Below, piece after piece: positions 1-7,420 of a stretch of DNA of 59,183 nt. Origin of the DNA: Alphaproteobacteria bacterium (GTDB lineage Bacteria > Pseudomonadota > Alphaproteobacteria > Rhizobiales > Xanthobacteraceae). Both the position numbers and the translations under genes were made by a program. Position 1 is the stretch's first letter. Every line of letters begins with the position of its first letter. Under the pieces are notes generated by a model that saw only the letters and a list, made by a program, of their open reading frames with translations, ran no database searches and was not told the DNA's origin. The stretch is from the NCBI GenBank assembly GCA_016869215.1, contig VGEP01000029.1, positions 1 through 59,183 on the forward strand, in the 5' to 3' direction.

Positions 1-5
1 TCATG

Positions 6-35
6 AGCTGCTGGCCTCCAACCCAGCCAGCAGCT
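6..35. repeat. Perfect inverted repeat (10-bp arms, 10-nt loop)
   Basis: AGCTGCTGGC at 6-15 is mirrored by GCCAGCAGCT at 26-35. It could be the terminator stem of a gene to the left of the window, but no T-run follows on the plus strand. The rest of 1-153 holds no gene I can support and is the upstream region of the BA14K-like gene. Confidence 0.4.
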
Positions 36-153
36 TGAATCACAATCCGTAGCCCAACGGAATCCCTATCGATTCAGAAAAACGGTGAACCGCTCTAGCA
101 TGCAATATGGGGATGGAATTGCCGCAAGGCGCAGCTCGATAAGAGGAAATCAA

Positions 154-519
154 ATGGCAGCGATCCAATCCGGCGGCACAGTCCGCAAATTCGTCACCCG
201 CGTGCTGGCGACGAGCGCCCTGCTCGGCGTCTACATGTTCGGCACCGCGGCAGCGACCGGCATGTTCATGAGCGCAGGCATCACGGCGGCGCAAGCGCAG
301 CGCGGCCGTCGGGGCCGCGGGCGCGGTCGCGGCCGAGGTAATGTCGGCGCCGCCATCGGTGCGGGCGTCGCCATCGGCATCATCGGCGGCGCGATTGCGG
401 CCGACGCGGCACGCCGCCGCTCCGACGCCGTCGAATACTGCATGTCGCGGTATCGCTCCTACAATCCCGAGACCGGGACCTGGATCGACCGCCAGGGCAA
501 CGTCCGCTACTGCCCGTAA
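154..519 (+). CDS. BA14K-like secreted protein with Arg-Gly-rich segment
   Basis: A 121-residue protein starting at the ATG at 154. This start is preferred over an upstream start at 85 because AGAGGA lies just before it. It has a basic N-terminus, then a hydrophobic segment ending in AQAQ that fits a signal peptide, then a short Arg-Gly repeat, a Gly/Ala/Ile-rich hydrophobic stretch, and a C-terminal block (CMSRYRSYNPETGTW...) typical of the BA14K family. BA14K proteins are small alphaproteobacterial envelope-associated proteins first known as Brucella immunoreactive proteins, and their molecular role is not settled. The final Cys pair (CMSRY...RYCP) may form a disulfide. The gene stands alone and is followed by a strong terminator. 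The hydrophobic Gly-rich stretch could be a membrane anchor. Confidence 0.85.
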   Translation: MAAIQSGGTVRKFVTRVLATSALLGVYMFGTAAATGMFMSAGITAAQAQRGRRGRGRGRGRGNVGAAIGAGVAIGIIGGAIAADAARRRSDAVEYCMSRYRSYNPETGTWIDRQGNVRYCP

Positions 520-543
520 GCGGATTTGGCTTTGAATTGAGAG

Positions 544-571
544 CGGCGGCGCGGGAAGGCGCCGCCGTTTT
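544..571 (+). terminator. Rho-independent terminator of the BA14K-like gene
   Basis: CGGCGGCGC (544-552), a 6-nt loop and GCGCCGCCG (559-567) form a perfect 9-bp GC stem directly followed by TTTT. It starts 25 nt after the stop codon of the BA14K-like gene. Confidence 0.8.
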
Positions 572-611
572 CATTTGCGGCGCTCCATGCCGCGCGGTAG
601 AGCGTCGCTCG

Positions 612-1778
612 TCAATACGACTTCGGCAGGCCCAGCGCCCGCTCGGCGATGAAGCTCAGGATCAGGTGCGGCGTGATCGGCGCGATCCGCACCACGAACG
701 ACTCGCGCAAGTAGCGCTCGACGTGGAATTCCTTGGCGTAGCCCATGCCGCCGTGGGTCATCAGCGCGGTCTCGCAGGCGTTGAACGCGGCCTCGCCCGC
801 AAGATACTTCGCGGCGTTGGCCTCGACGGCGCAGGGCAGGCCCTTGTCGTAGAGGGACGCCGCCTTCATCGCCATCAGGTTCGCGGCTTCGAGCTGCATC
901 CAGCAGGCCGCGAGCGGATGCTGGATGCCCTGGTTCTCGCCGATCGGGCGGTCGAACACGATGCGCTCTTTTGCATAGGCTGCGGCCTTGCGGATCGCGA
1001 CGCGCCCGATGCCGATGCCCTCGGCGCCGATGAGAATCCGTTCCGGATTCATGCCGTGCAGGATGTATTCGAAGCCCCTGCCCTCCTCGCCGATGCGGTC
1101 GGCGGCGGGCACCGGCAGGCCGTCGATGAACAACTCGTTGGAGTCGACCGCCTTGCGGCCCATTTTCGGAATTTCGCGCACGTCGACGAAGGTGCGGTCG
1201 AGGTCGGTGTAGAACAGGCTCAGGCCCTGCGTGCGGCTTCCCACCTCGTCGAGCGGCGTGGTGCGCGCGAGAATCAGCATCTTGCTCGCAACCTGCGCGG
1301 TCGAAATCCAGATCTTCTGGCCGGACAACACGTAGCGGTCGCCCTGCTTCACCGCCTTGGTTTTGAGCTTGAGCGTGTCGAGGCCGACGTTCGGCTCGGT
1401 GACCGCAAAGCAGGCTTTGTCGTTGCCTGCGATCAGCGGCGGCAGCATGCGCCGCTTCTGCTCCTCGGTGCCGAACACCACCACCGGGTTGAGCCCGAAG
1501 ATGTTCATGTGCAGCGCGGAGGCGCCCGACATGCCGGCGCCCGACTCCGCGATGGCCTGCATCATCAGCGCGGCCTCGGTGACGCCGAGCCCCGCGCCGC
1601 CGTAGTCCTGCGGCATGGCGATGCCGAGCCAGCCGTCGTCGGCGAAGGCGCGATGGAAATCGTCAGGGAAGCCGCCCTCGGCGTCCTTCTCGAGCCAGTA
1701 GTCGTCGCCGAACCGGGCGCAGATTTTCCGCACCGCATCGAGGATCGCTTCCTGGTCGGAGGTGAGGGAGAAGTCCAT
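612..1778 (-). CDS. Acyl-CoA dehydrogenase family protein
   Basis: A 388-residue flavoenzyme of the acyl-CoA dehydrogenase fold, normal full length. It starts MDFSLTSDQEAI as in the family's helical N-terminal domain. The central substrate/FAD region is present (CFAVTEPNVGLD; QKIWISTAQ), as is the C-terminal helical domain. The catalytic-base motif GGMGYAKEFHVERY carries the expected Glu. Expected reaction: FAD-dependent alpha,beta-dehydrogenation of an acyl-CoA, passing electrons to ETF. The substrate cannot be read from sequence. It is transcribed leftwards and is divergent from the SDR at 1946, with a G-rich palindromic element between them. No convincing ribosome binding site precedes the ATG. 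Confidence 0.9.
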   Translation of the reverse strand: MDFSLTSDQEAILDAVRKICARFGDDYWLEKDAEGGFPDDFHRAFADDGWLGIAMPQDYGGAGLGVTEAALMMQAIAESGAGMSGASALHMNIFGLNPVVVFGTEEQKRRMLPPLIAGNDKACFAVTEPNVGLDTLKLKTKAVKQGDRYVLSGQKIWISTAQVASKMLILARTTPLDEVGSRTQGLSLFYTDLDRTFVDVREIPKMGRKAVDSNELFIDGLPVPAADRIGEEGRGFEYILHGMNPERILIGAEGIGIGRVAIRKAAAYAKERIVFDRPIGENQGIQHPLAACWMQLEAANLMAMKAASLYDKGLPCAVEANAAKYLAGEAAFNACETALMTHGGMGYAKEFHVERYLRESFVVRIAPITPHLILSFIAERALGLPKSY

Positions 1779-1810
1779 GAGCGCAGTCTAGCGGCCAATC
1801 CATATGCGGC

Positions 1811-1879
1811 GCGACTCCCTTCCCCCCGCGAGCGAAGTAAGCGGCGGGGAGGGGTTGGGGGTGGGGGTGGGGGAGTCGC
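1811..1879. repeat. G-rich intergenic palindromic element with 9-bp terminal inverted repeats
   Basis: GCGACTCCC at 1811-1819 is the exact reverse complement of GGGAGTCGC at 1871-1879. Between them lies a C-run/G-run hairpin and then five consecutive runs of 4-5 G (1846-1849, 1851-1854, 1857-1861, 1863-1867, 1869-1873). It resembles the dispersed intergenic repeats of Bradyrhizobium-like genomes, but copy number cannot be tested here. It lies between two divergent genes. Confidence 0.65.
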
Positions 1880-1945
1880 CTTGCTGCGTGCAAGGGCGCT
1901 AGCCTGCCCTCGCCCAAAACCAGAACCGCAGCCGTGAGGACCGTC

Positions 1946-2758
1946 ATGCCAGCACCCGCAAACCTCGCCGTCATTGTCACCGGCGCCGCGCGCGGCATGG
2001 GCCGCGCCATGACGCTGGCGCTCGCGGGCGCGGGCGTCCGGGTCGCGGCTTTCGACCTCGCATCGAGCGGCGACGCCATGGCCGAAATGCTGGACGCCGC
2101 GCGCCAGCAAGGGTCGCACGAACGTATCGTCCCGTTCGAATGCGATATCTCGCGCTGGTCCGACTGCCAGGCGGCGGTGCAGGCGGCCGTGTCGCGCTTC
2201 GGCGCGATCCACGGTCTGGTCAACAACGCCGGCATTGCCGTCACCGACGAGGAACTGGCGAGCGGGCGTGCGCGGCTGCGGCCGTTCTACAAGCACGAGG
2301 CCGACGACTGGCGGCGCGTCATCGACGTCAACGTCAACGGTTCGTTCCAGATGGCGAAGGCGGTGGCGCCGATGCTGGTCGCGCAGGGCTGGGGCCGGAT
2401 CGTGGTCGTGACCACGAGCTTCTTCACCATGCTCGCGGAAGGCTTCTCGCCCTACGGCCCGTCGAAGGCCGCGCTCGAAGCGGCGGTTGCGGTGTGGTCG
2501 AAGGATTTGAAGGACACCGGCGTCACCGTGAATGCGCTCGTTCCCGGCGGCCCGGGCAACACGCGCATGGTGCCGGTCTCCGAAATGCCGGACCGCGCGA
2601 AGCTGGTGCAGCCCGAGACCATGATGGCGCCGATCGTATGGCTGATGTCGGCGGCCTCCGACGGCGTCACCGGCCGGCGCTTCGTCGCGGCGCAATGGGA
2701 CCCGAAGCTGCCGCCGGCGGAGGCGGCGGAGAAGGCCGGGGCCCAGGCGGGGTGGTGA
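1946..2758 (+). CDS. SDR family NAD(P)-dependent oxidoreductase
   Basis: A 270-residue short-chain dehydrogenase/reductase. I use the ATG at 1946, which has GAGGA five bases upstream; the in-frame GTG at 1934 overlaps that ribosome binding site. The Rossmann motif TGAARGMG is near the N-terminus, NNAG follows beta-strand 4, and YGPSK supplies the catalytic Tyr and Lys. The usual catalytic Ser appears as a TTS sequence upstream. The family oxidises or reduces alcohol/keto groups with NAD(P). The substrate is unknown. It has its own promoter region, divergent from the acyl-CoA dehydrogenase, and the next gene starts about 90 bases downstream. Confidence 0.9.
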   Translation: MPAPANLAVIVTGAARGMGRAMTLALAGAGVRVAAFDLASSGDAMAEMLDAARQQGSHERIVPFECDISRWSDCQAAVQAAVSRFGAIHGLVNNAGIAVTDEELASGRARLRPFYKHEADDWRRVIDVNVNGSFQMAKAVAPMLVAQGWGRIVVVTTSFFTMLAEGFSPYGPSKAALEAAVAVWSKDLKDTGVTVNALVPGGPGNTRMVPVSEMPDRAKLVQPETMMAPIVWLMSAASDGVTGRRFVAAQWDPKLPPAEAAEKAGAQAGW

Positions 2759-2849
2759 AATCAGCAGGCTTCATCAGCCTTCCAAAAGATGATATCTTTT
2801 GGCGAACGCCGCCGCCCCGCCGGGTCCGAGCGGCGAACGGAGGACCGCC

Positions 2850-3722
2850 ATGACGCAGGTGACCGTCGCGCCCAAGGGCATGGGGCTCAACGATTTCGTC
2901 GCGATGCAGGAAGGCTTCTTCAAGGCCGAAGGCCTCGACGTGACCTTCGACTGGAAGACGTTCCGCGGCACGCAGTCGAGCTGGAAGGGCCTCAACTACA
3001 TGGAGCGCCCGCAGGACCGCCCCTACACCAAGGACAACGCGACCGTGATCCAGGGTGCGTGCGTCTGGGGGTCGATCTGCAACGCGTCCGCAGGCATGGG
3101 CAAGTTCGTGCCCGACGCCTACGGCGATTCACCCTGGGCGATCTTCGTGCGGCCGGATTCGAAAATCCGGACGCCACAGGATTTGAAGGACGTGCCGATC
3201 TCCGTCGGCATGCGTGCGGGCTCGCACTTCAACGTGCCCTACCGGCTGGAAAAGTATCTGCCGCTTGAGAACATCAAGACCGTCAACACCGGCGGTTTCG
3301 GTGCGCGGCTGAAGGCCTTGCTCGACGGCGAGGTGGACGCGGCCTCGCTGCTGCCGCCGCAGATCGCGATGGCCGAGCAGCTTGGACTTCGCAAGATCAT
3401 CGAGGATACGTTCCACACGCTGTGGTGGGTGCCGGAGGGCTTCGATCCGGAAGCGACCAAGGCGTATCTCCGTGGGCTCGACCGCGCTGAGAAGGCGATG
3501 GACGCCGATCTCGCGAAATATCTGCCGCTGTGGAAGTTCGCGGTGCCGGCGGAGTTCGAGACCTATCGCCCGTGGGACTTCTCGAAGTTCGGCCGCGGCG
3601 AGCGCTTCGTCTACAAGACCATCCCGCATTCGGAATTCGACGAGGTGATGGACCAGGTCAAGCGCTGGAATCTGGATCAGTTCCTCAAGGACAAGACGTT
3701 CGATGGATTGGCGGCGCGCTGA
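2850..3722 (+). CDS. NMT1/SsuA-type substrate-binding-fold protein lacking a signal peptide
   Basis: A 290-residue protein. Start chosen at the ATG at 2850, which has GGAGGA just upstream; the longer reading from 2799 adds a Pro/Gly-rich tail with no signal features. The start MTQVTVAPKGMGLNDFVAMQEGFF, the hinge-like 'TPQDLKD...VGMRAGSHF' and 'LLDGEVDAASLLPP' fit the periplasmic binding-protein type II (NMT1/THI5/SsuA) fold. No hydrophobic leader or lipobox is visible and no ABC permease or ATPase is adjacent. It may therefore be a cytoplasmic enzyme or sensor built on the binding-protein fold, as in the 4,5-dihydroxyphthalate decarboxylase family. Function unassigned. It lies between an SDR and a crotonase. 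Confidence 0.75.
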   Translation: MTQVTVAPKGMGLNDFVAMQEGFFKAEGLDVTFDWKTFRGTQSSWKGLNYMERPQDRPYTKDNATVIQGACVWGSICNASAGMGKFVPDAYGDSPWAIFVRPDSKIRTPQDLKDVPISVGMRAGSHFNVPYRLEKYLPLENIKTVNTGGFGARLKALLDGEVDAASLLPPQIAMAEQLGLRKIIEDTFHTLWWVPEGFDPEATKAYLRGLDRAEKAMDADLAKYLPLWKFAVPAEFETYRPWDFSKFGRGERFVYKTIPHSEFDEVMDQVKRWNLDQFLKDKTFDGLAAR

Positions 3723-3730
3723 GCCGCTAT

Positions 3731-3862
3731 CGTGTCCCGGGCGCGGCGCAGCACGAAGTGATGCGACGCAGACCCGGGACCCCGGTTACCGGGAAAGCTG
3801 GGTCCCGGATCTACGGTGCACCGCTCCGCTGACGCTTCGCGTTGCACCGCGTCCGGGACACG
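3731..3862. repeat. Long intergenic palindromic repeat (10-bp perfect terminal inverted repeats)
   Basis: CGTGTCCCGG at 3731-3740 is mirrored by CCGGGACACG at 3853-3862. Internal sub-palindromes include GACCCGGGAC, and a second hairpin begins at the GTCCCGG near 3802. It resembles the element at 26701-26844 (shared GTCCCGGAT and CGGTGCA words) and is probably one family of dispersed intergenic repeats. It fills most of the 210-base gap before the crotonase gene. Confidence 0.7.
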
Positions 3863-3932
3863 CCTCTCGCTGCATTGATGGCCTGCCGCGTGTGTGCCAG
3901 CATCGCGCACGCACCAACGCGCCGAGGTCCCC

Positions 3933-4766
3933 ATGTCCAAGTCCGAATCCGACACCGTCACCGTCTCGATCGAGAACGCGGTCGCAACCGTCACGCTCAA
4001 CCGTCCCGCCAAGCGCAACGCGATGAGCCCGTCGCTGCATCTCGAAATGGCCGAGGTGCTGGAGAAGCTGCGCTACGAGACCACGTCGCGCGTATTGGTG
4101 ATCACCGGCGCGGGCGAGTCGTTCTGCGCCGGCATGGACCTCAAGCAGTTCTTCGTCGACCTGAAGGACAATCCGCCGGAGTTCGACCGCATCTTCCGCA
4201 TCGCCACCGAATGGCGCTTCCGCACGCTGCGCTATTACCCGAAGCCGACCATCGCCATGGTCAACGGCTATTGCTTCGGCGGTGCGTTCTCGATCGTGGA
4301 GGGCTGCGATCTAGCGTTCGCCGCCAAGGAGGCGACGTTCGGGCTGTCCGAGGTCAACTTCAAGCATTTCCCCGGCGGCAGCGTTTCGAAGTCGCTCGCC
4401 AACCTGCTGCGCCCGCGCGACGCGCTGTTCTACGCCATGACCGGCCGCACCTTCAAAGGCGACCGCGCCGCCGAGATCGGGTTCGTCAACGCGGCCTACC
4501 CGCTGGCGGACCTGAAGAAGGAGGTCATGGCGGTGGCGCAGGAACTCGCGCAGAAGGACCCCGACGCGCTCGCCGCCTGCAAGGATGGCTACCGCTTCTC
4601 GCTGGAGATGAGCGCGGAGGCGGCGCTCAATTTCGCCGCGGCGAAATCCGACCAGCTCACGCTGCGGCAGAAGGATAGCTGGCGCAGCGAGGGCATCGGC
4701 GATTTCCTCGGCGGCAAGTACCGCCCCGGCCTCGGCGGCCACGAGAAGGCGGGCCCTAACGCCTAA
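3933..4766 (+). CDS. p-Hydroxycinnamoyl-CoA hydratase/lyase-like crotonase
   Basis: A 277-residue crotonase-fold protein. The ATG at 3933 (MSKSESD) follows a GAGG site; an upstream GTG at 3894 lacks one. It shows the full pattern of hydroxycinnamoyl-CoA hydratase-lyase (HCHL/Ech): VTLNRPAKRNAMSP, GAGESFCAGMDLK (oxyanion-hole segment), PTIAMVNGYCFGG, and FGLSEVNF with a Glu near residue 140 that matches the catalytic Glu of HCHL. These enzymes hydrate feruloyl- or p-coumaroyl-CoA and cleave off acetyl-CoA, giving vanillin or 4-hydroxybenzaldehyde. No CoA ligase or aldehyde dehydrogenase is adjacent, so the exact substrate is inferred. It converges on a MarR regulator with an 11-bp overlap of the 3' ends. 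Confidence 0.8.
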   Translation: MSKSESDTVTVSIENAVATVTLNRPAKRNAMSPSLHLEMAEVLEKLRYETTSRVLVITGAGESFCAGMDLKQFFVDLKDNPPEFDRIFRIATEWRFRTLRYYPKPTIAMVNGYCFGGAFSIVEGCDLAFAAKEATFGLSEVNFKHFPGGSVSKSLANLLRPRDALFYAMTGRTFKGDRAAEIGFVNAAYPLADLKKEVMAVAQELAQKDPDALAACKDGYRFSLEMSAEAALNFAAAKSDQLTLRQKDSWRSEGIGDFLGGKYRPGLGGHEKAGPNA

Positions 4767-5310
4767 CCTTCTCTCGAATTTCATTCGCCGCGAGATTGCG
4801 CCGCATCCGGTGCAGCATGGTCTTCAGCGCCTTCTGCTCGGCCGGATTGAAATCCGCAAGCATGACGCGGTTGGTCACGTCGATGTCGGGCATCACCAGG
4901 TCGTACAGCCTGCGGCCCGCGGGCGTCAGGTGCACGCGCAGCTTGCGGCCATCGTCGCCGTCGCCGATCCGGCGCACGAATCCGCGGCGATCGAGCTCGT
5001 GCAAGGCGCCCGCGGCCGACGGGCCTCGCATGCGCGCACGCGCGGCAAGCTCGCTCTGCGTCAGGCCCTCCTGCTCCCACAGTATCCGCAGGAACTGGAA
5101 GATGCCCATGCCGACGCCGTGCTTGGCGATGCGCGCCGAGAAGGCGCGCGTCATGGTGCGGTTCGTGTCGGCGACCAGAAAGCCGACGGTCTCGTCGAGC
5201 TTGAGATGATCGTATCGCCGCCCGGATTTCGTCCGGCGGCGCGCGGCCGTGCGGCTCCGCGAGCCGGCGCCCGCTGACTTCTGACGTTTCCCGGCCACGT
5301 CGTCGTCCAT
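4756..5310 (-). CDS. MarR family transcriptional regulator
   Basis: A 184-residue protein from the ATG at 5310; a TTG at 5328 would add six residues. It has an Arg/Lys-rich disordered N-terminus of about 35 residues, then the MarR winged helix: LTQSELAARARMRGPSAAGALHELDRRGFV (helix-turn-helix) and DGDDGRKLRVHLTPAGRRL (wing). MarR proteins usually repress nearby genes and release DNA when they bind a phenolic compound or an aromatic acyl-CoA. Its 3' end overlaps the crotonase gene, and it is divergent from the hydrolase/LLM operon. The spacer to that operon contains an inverted repeat. A CouR/FerR-like role, sensing hydroxycinnamoyl-CoA, is an inference from position. Confidence 0.88.
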   Translation of the reverse strand: MDDDVAGKRQKSAGAGSRSRTAARRRTKSGRRYDHLKLDETVGFLVADTNRTMTRAFSARIAKHGVGMGIFQFLRILWEQEGLTQSELAARARMRGPSAAGALHELDRRGFVRRIGDGDDGRKLRVHLTPAGRRLYDLVMPDIDVTNRVMLADFNPAEQKALKTMLHRMRRNLAANEIREKVRR

Positions 5311-5348
5311 CGGTTGCAGTTTCAGCAACCATGCCGTTCCCGCGCGTG

Positions 5349-5390
5349 ATTGACAATACGCAATGATGATAGGAACCTAACGATTGTCGA
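5349..5390. promoter_or_regulatory. Candidate operator/promoter between MarR gene and hydrolase operon
   Basis: ATTGACAAT at 5349-5357 is itself a palindrome (ATTG-A-CAAT) and contains a TTGACA -35-like hexamer. ATTGTCGA at 5383-5390 mirrors most of it (8-bp arms, one mismatch), with half-site centres 33 bp apart, about three helical turns. It lies in the divergent region between the MarR gene and the hydrolase start, where an autoregulatory MarR operator would be expected. Confidence 0.45.
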
Positions 5391-5436
5391 CGGCCAGCGC
5401 GGCGAAGATCGCGCATTGCCGCAGGGAGACACCCAG

Positions 5437-6213
5437 GTGCAGGCGAGCGAGATCGACGTGCGCGGCTTAAGGCTGCACGTCCGCCGCGGCGGCCGCGGGG
5501 CGCCGTTGCTGTTCCTTCACGGCGCACAGGGCCTGAACGGCTCGGAGCCCGGACTCGACGCACTTTCCTCGCATTTCGACGTGATCGCCCCCGATCATCC
5601 CGGATTCGGGCGTTCGGCCGACAGCGAGACGATCGAGGACGCGTCCGATCTCGCGTTTTTTTATCTCGACGTCATCGAATTTCTCGGCCTTCGCAGTGTT
5701 CATGTGGTGGGGCAGTGTATCGGCGGATGGGTCGCGCTCGAAATGGCGATCCGCTCGACCGCACGGATCGAGTCCCTGGTGCTGGCGAACAGCGCAGGCA
5801 TCCGCGTGAAGGGCGTGCCGCGCGCGGACATGTTCGTTTGCTCGGAGGATGACCTCCTCAAAATGCTGTTTGCAGGGCCAGGCGGAGCCGAATGGCTGAA
5901 GTCCTGGCGCGCCACGCCGGAACTTGAAGATCTCTACGACCGCAACCGCGCGGCGGCGGCGCGCTATTCCTGGTCGCCGCGGCTGTTCAATCCCAAGCTC
6001 GAACGCTGGCTGCACCGAGTCGACGTGCCGACGCACATCGTCTGGGGCCGCGAGGACCGCGTGATTCCTCAGGCCTACGCCGACGCTCTCAAGAGCCTGA
6101 TCAAGGGCGCGACCGCCGCCACCCTGCCCGGCTGCGCGCATCTGCCGCACGTGGAACAGCCGCAGGCTTTCGCCCGCGAGGTCGAACGGTTCATCCGGAG
6201 CGCCGCGCGATGA
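5437..6213 (+). CDS. Alpha/beta hydrolase with Cys at the nucleophile position
   Basis: A 258-residue alpha/beta hydrolase. I place the start at the GTG at 5437, eight bases after AGGGAG. The open frame extends up to a TTG at 5350, but that lies inside a likely operator/-35 sequence. Visible motifs are HGAQG (oxyanion region), DHPGFGRS, VVGQCIGGW (nucleophile elbow), WGREDRVIP (acid) and GCAHLPHVEQP (His). The elbow has Cys where Ser is usual, giving a Cys-Asp-His triad as in dienelactone hydrolases. It overlaps the LLM monooxygenase start by four bases (ATGA), so the two are translationally coupled. It may hydrolyse the product of that monooxygenase. Substrate unknown. Confidence 0.85.
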   Translation: MQASEIDVRGLRLHVRRGGRGAPLLFLHGAQGLNGSEPGLDALSSHFDVIAPDHPGFGRSADSETIEDASDLAFFYLDVIEFLGLRSVHVVGQCIGGWVALEMAIRSTARIESLVLANSAGIRVKGVPRADMFVCSEDDLLKMLFAGPGGAEWLKSWRATPELEDLYDRNRAAAARYSWSPRLFNPKLERWLHRVDVPTHIVWGREDRVIPQAYADALKSLIKGATAATLPGCAHLPHVEQPQAFAREVERFIRSAAR

Positions 6214-7397
6214 AGGTGTTCATGTTCCACCTGATGCCCTACGCGGACCTCGACATGAGCTACGCGGAAAAGTACCGCGCCGCGTGGGTGGTGCTGCCGA
6301 ACAGCTACTTCGATCCGAAGAAGGGCCACGAACTCTACAACCGCTATCTTGACGAGCTGGAGCTGGCCGCCGAACTCGGCTTCGACGGCATCTCGGTCAA
6401 CGAGCATCACCAGAACGCCTACGGCTTGATGCCCTCGCCTGTGGTGACGGCCTCGGCGCTGTCGCGGCGCACCAAGAGCGCGAAGATCGCGATCCTGGGC
6501 AACGCCTTCTGCCTGCGCGAGCACCCGCTCACCGTCGCCGAAGAGCACGCCATGATCGACTGCATCACCGGCGGACGTCTGATCACCGGCATGGTGCGCG
6601 GCATCGGCGCCGAGTACTACTCGATGGGCGTCAATCCCACGATCTCACATGCGCGCTTCCAGGAGGCGCACGATCTCGTGGTGCAGGCCTGGACGCGGAC
6701 CGGGCCGTTCGCCTTCGAGGGCAAGCACTATCACTTCGAATACGTCAACGTGTGGCCGCGCCCCTACCAGCAGCCGCATCCGCCGATCTGGGCGCCGTCC
6801 ACCGGCTCGACCGAGACCATCGAATGGGCTGCGCATCCGTCGCGCCGCTACGTCTATCTGCAAGCCTACAGCCCGATTACGTCGGTCGCGCGCTATCTCA
6901 ACTATTACCGCGAATGCGCGCAGAGCATGTACGGCTACACGGCAGCCTCCGAGCAAATCGGATGGTCGACGCCGGTGTACGTGTCCGACACCGACCGGAA
7001 GGCGCGCGACGAGGCCAAGGCGCACATCGAGGTGCTGTTCAACCGGCTCCTGCGCCTGCCGTTCGAGATGATCTTCCCGCCAGGTTATCTGTCCGCGAAG
7101 TCGCTGAAGAACATGCGAAGCCACAAGCGCTCGGTCAGCGGCCAGGAACACACGGTCGACAGCCTGATCGAACAGGGAATCATCCTGTGCGGCAGCCCGG
7201 ACACGGTGCGAAAGCAGCTCATGGACACGCACCGCATGCTGGGGTTCCAGAATCTCCTGTGCCTGATGCAGTTCGGCACGCTGCCGCGCGACCTGACCGA
7301 AAAGAACATCCGCCTGTTTGCGTCCGAGGTGCTGCCCGCGATCCAGGCGCTGAGCGACAAGGAATACGGCGGCATGGCCGTGCGCGCGGCCGAGTAG
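6210..7397 (+). CDS. LLM class flavin-dependent monooxygenase
   Basis: A 395-residue luciferase-like (LLM) TIM-barrel flavoenzyme; the length is usual for the larger LLM branch. Typical segments are MKVFMFHLMPY at the N-terminus, ELAAELGFDGISVNEHH, the GRLITGMVRGIGAEYYSMG loop, and QQPHPPIWAPSTGS. These enzymes use reduced FMN from a separate reductase to oxygenate substrates, including Baeyer-Villiger and C-N or C-S cleavage reactions. The ATG overlaps the hydrolase stop codon. The following SDR begins 24 bases downstream, so the hydrolase, LLM, SDR and CaiB genes look like one operon. No flavin reductase is adjacent. Confidence 0.9.
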   Translation: MKVFMFHLMPYADLDMSYAEKYRAAWVVLPNSYFDPKKGHELYNRYLDELELAAELGFDGISVNEHHQNAYGLMPSPVVTASALSRRTKSAKIAILGNAFCLREHPLTVAEEHAMIDCITGGRLITGMVRGIGAEYYSMGVNPTISHARFQEAHDLVVQAWTRTGPFAFEGKHYHFEYVNVWPRPYQQPHPPIWAPSTGSTETIEWAAHPSRRYVYLQAYSPITSVARYLNYYRECAQSMYGYTAASEQIGWSTPVYVSDTDRKARDEAKAHIEVLFNRLLRLPFEMIFPPGYLSAKSLKNMRSHKRSVSGQEHTVDSLIEQGIILCGSPDTVRKQLMDTHRMLGFQNLLCLMQFGTLPRDLTEKNIRLFASEVLPAIQALSDKEYGGMAVRAAE

Positions 7398-7420
7398 TCG
7401 AACGCTGAGGGAGGCGAGAC

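Noticed and set aside
5350-5436. N-terminal extension of the alpha/beta hydrolase from a TTG
   Set aside because: The TTG lies in a probable -35/operator sequence and has no ribosome binding site; the GTG at 5437 has one and gives normal family length.
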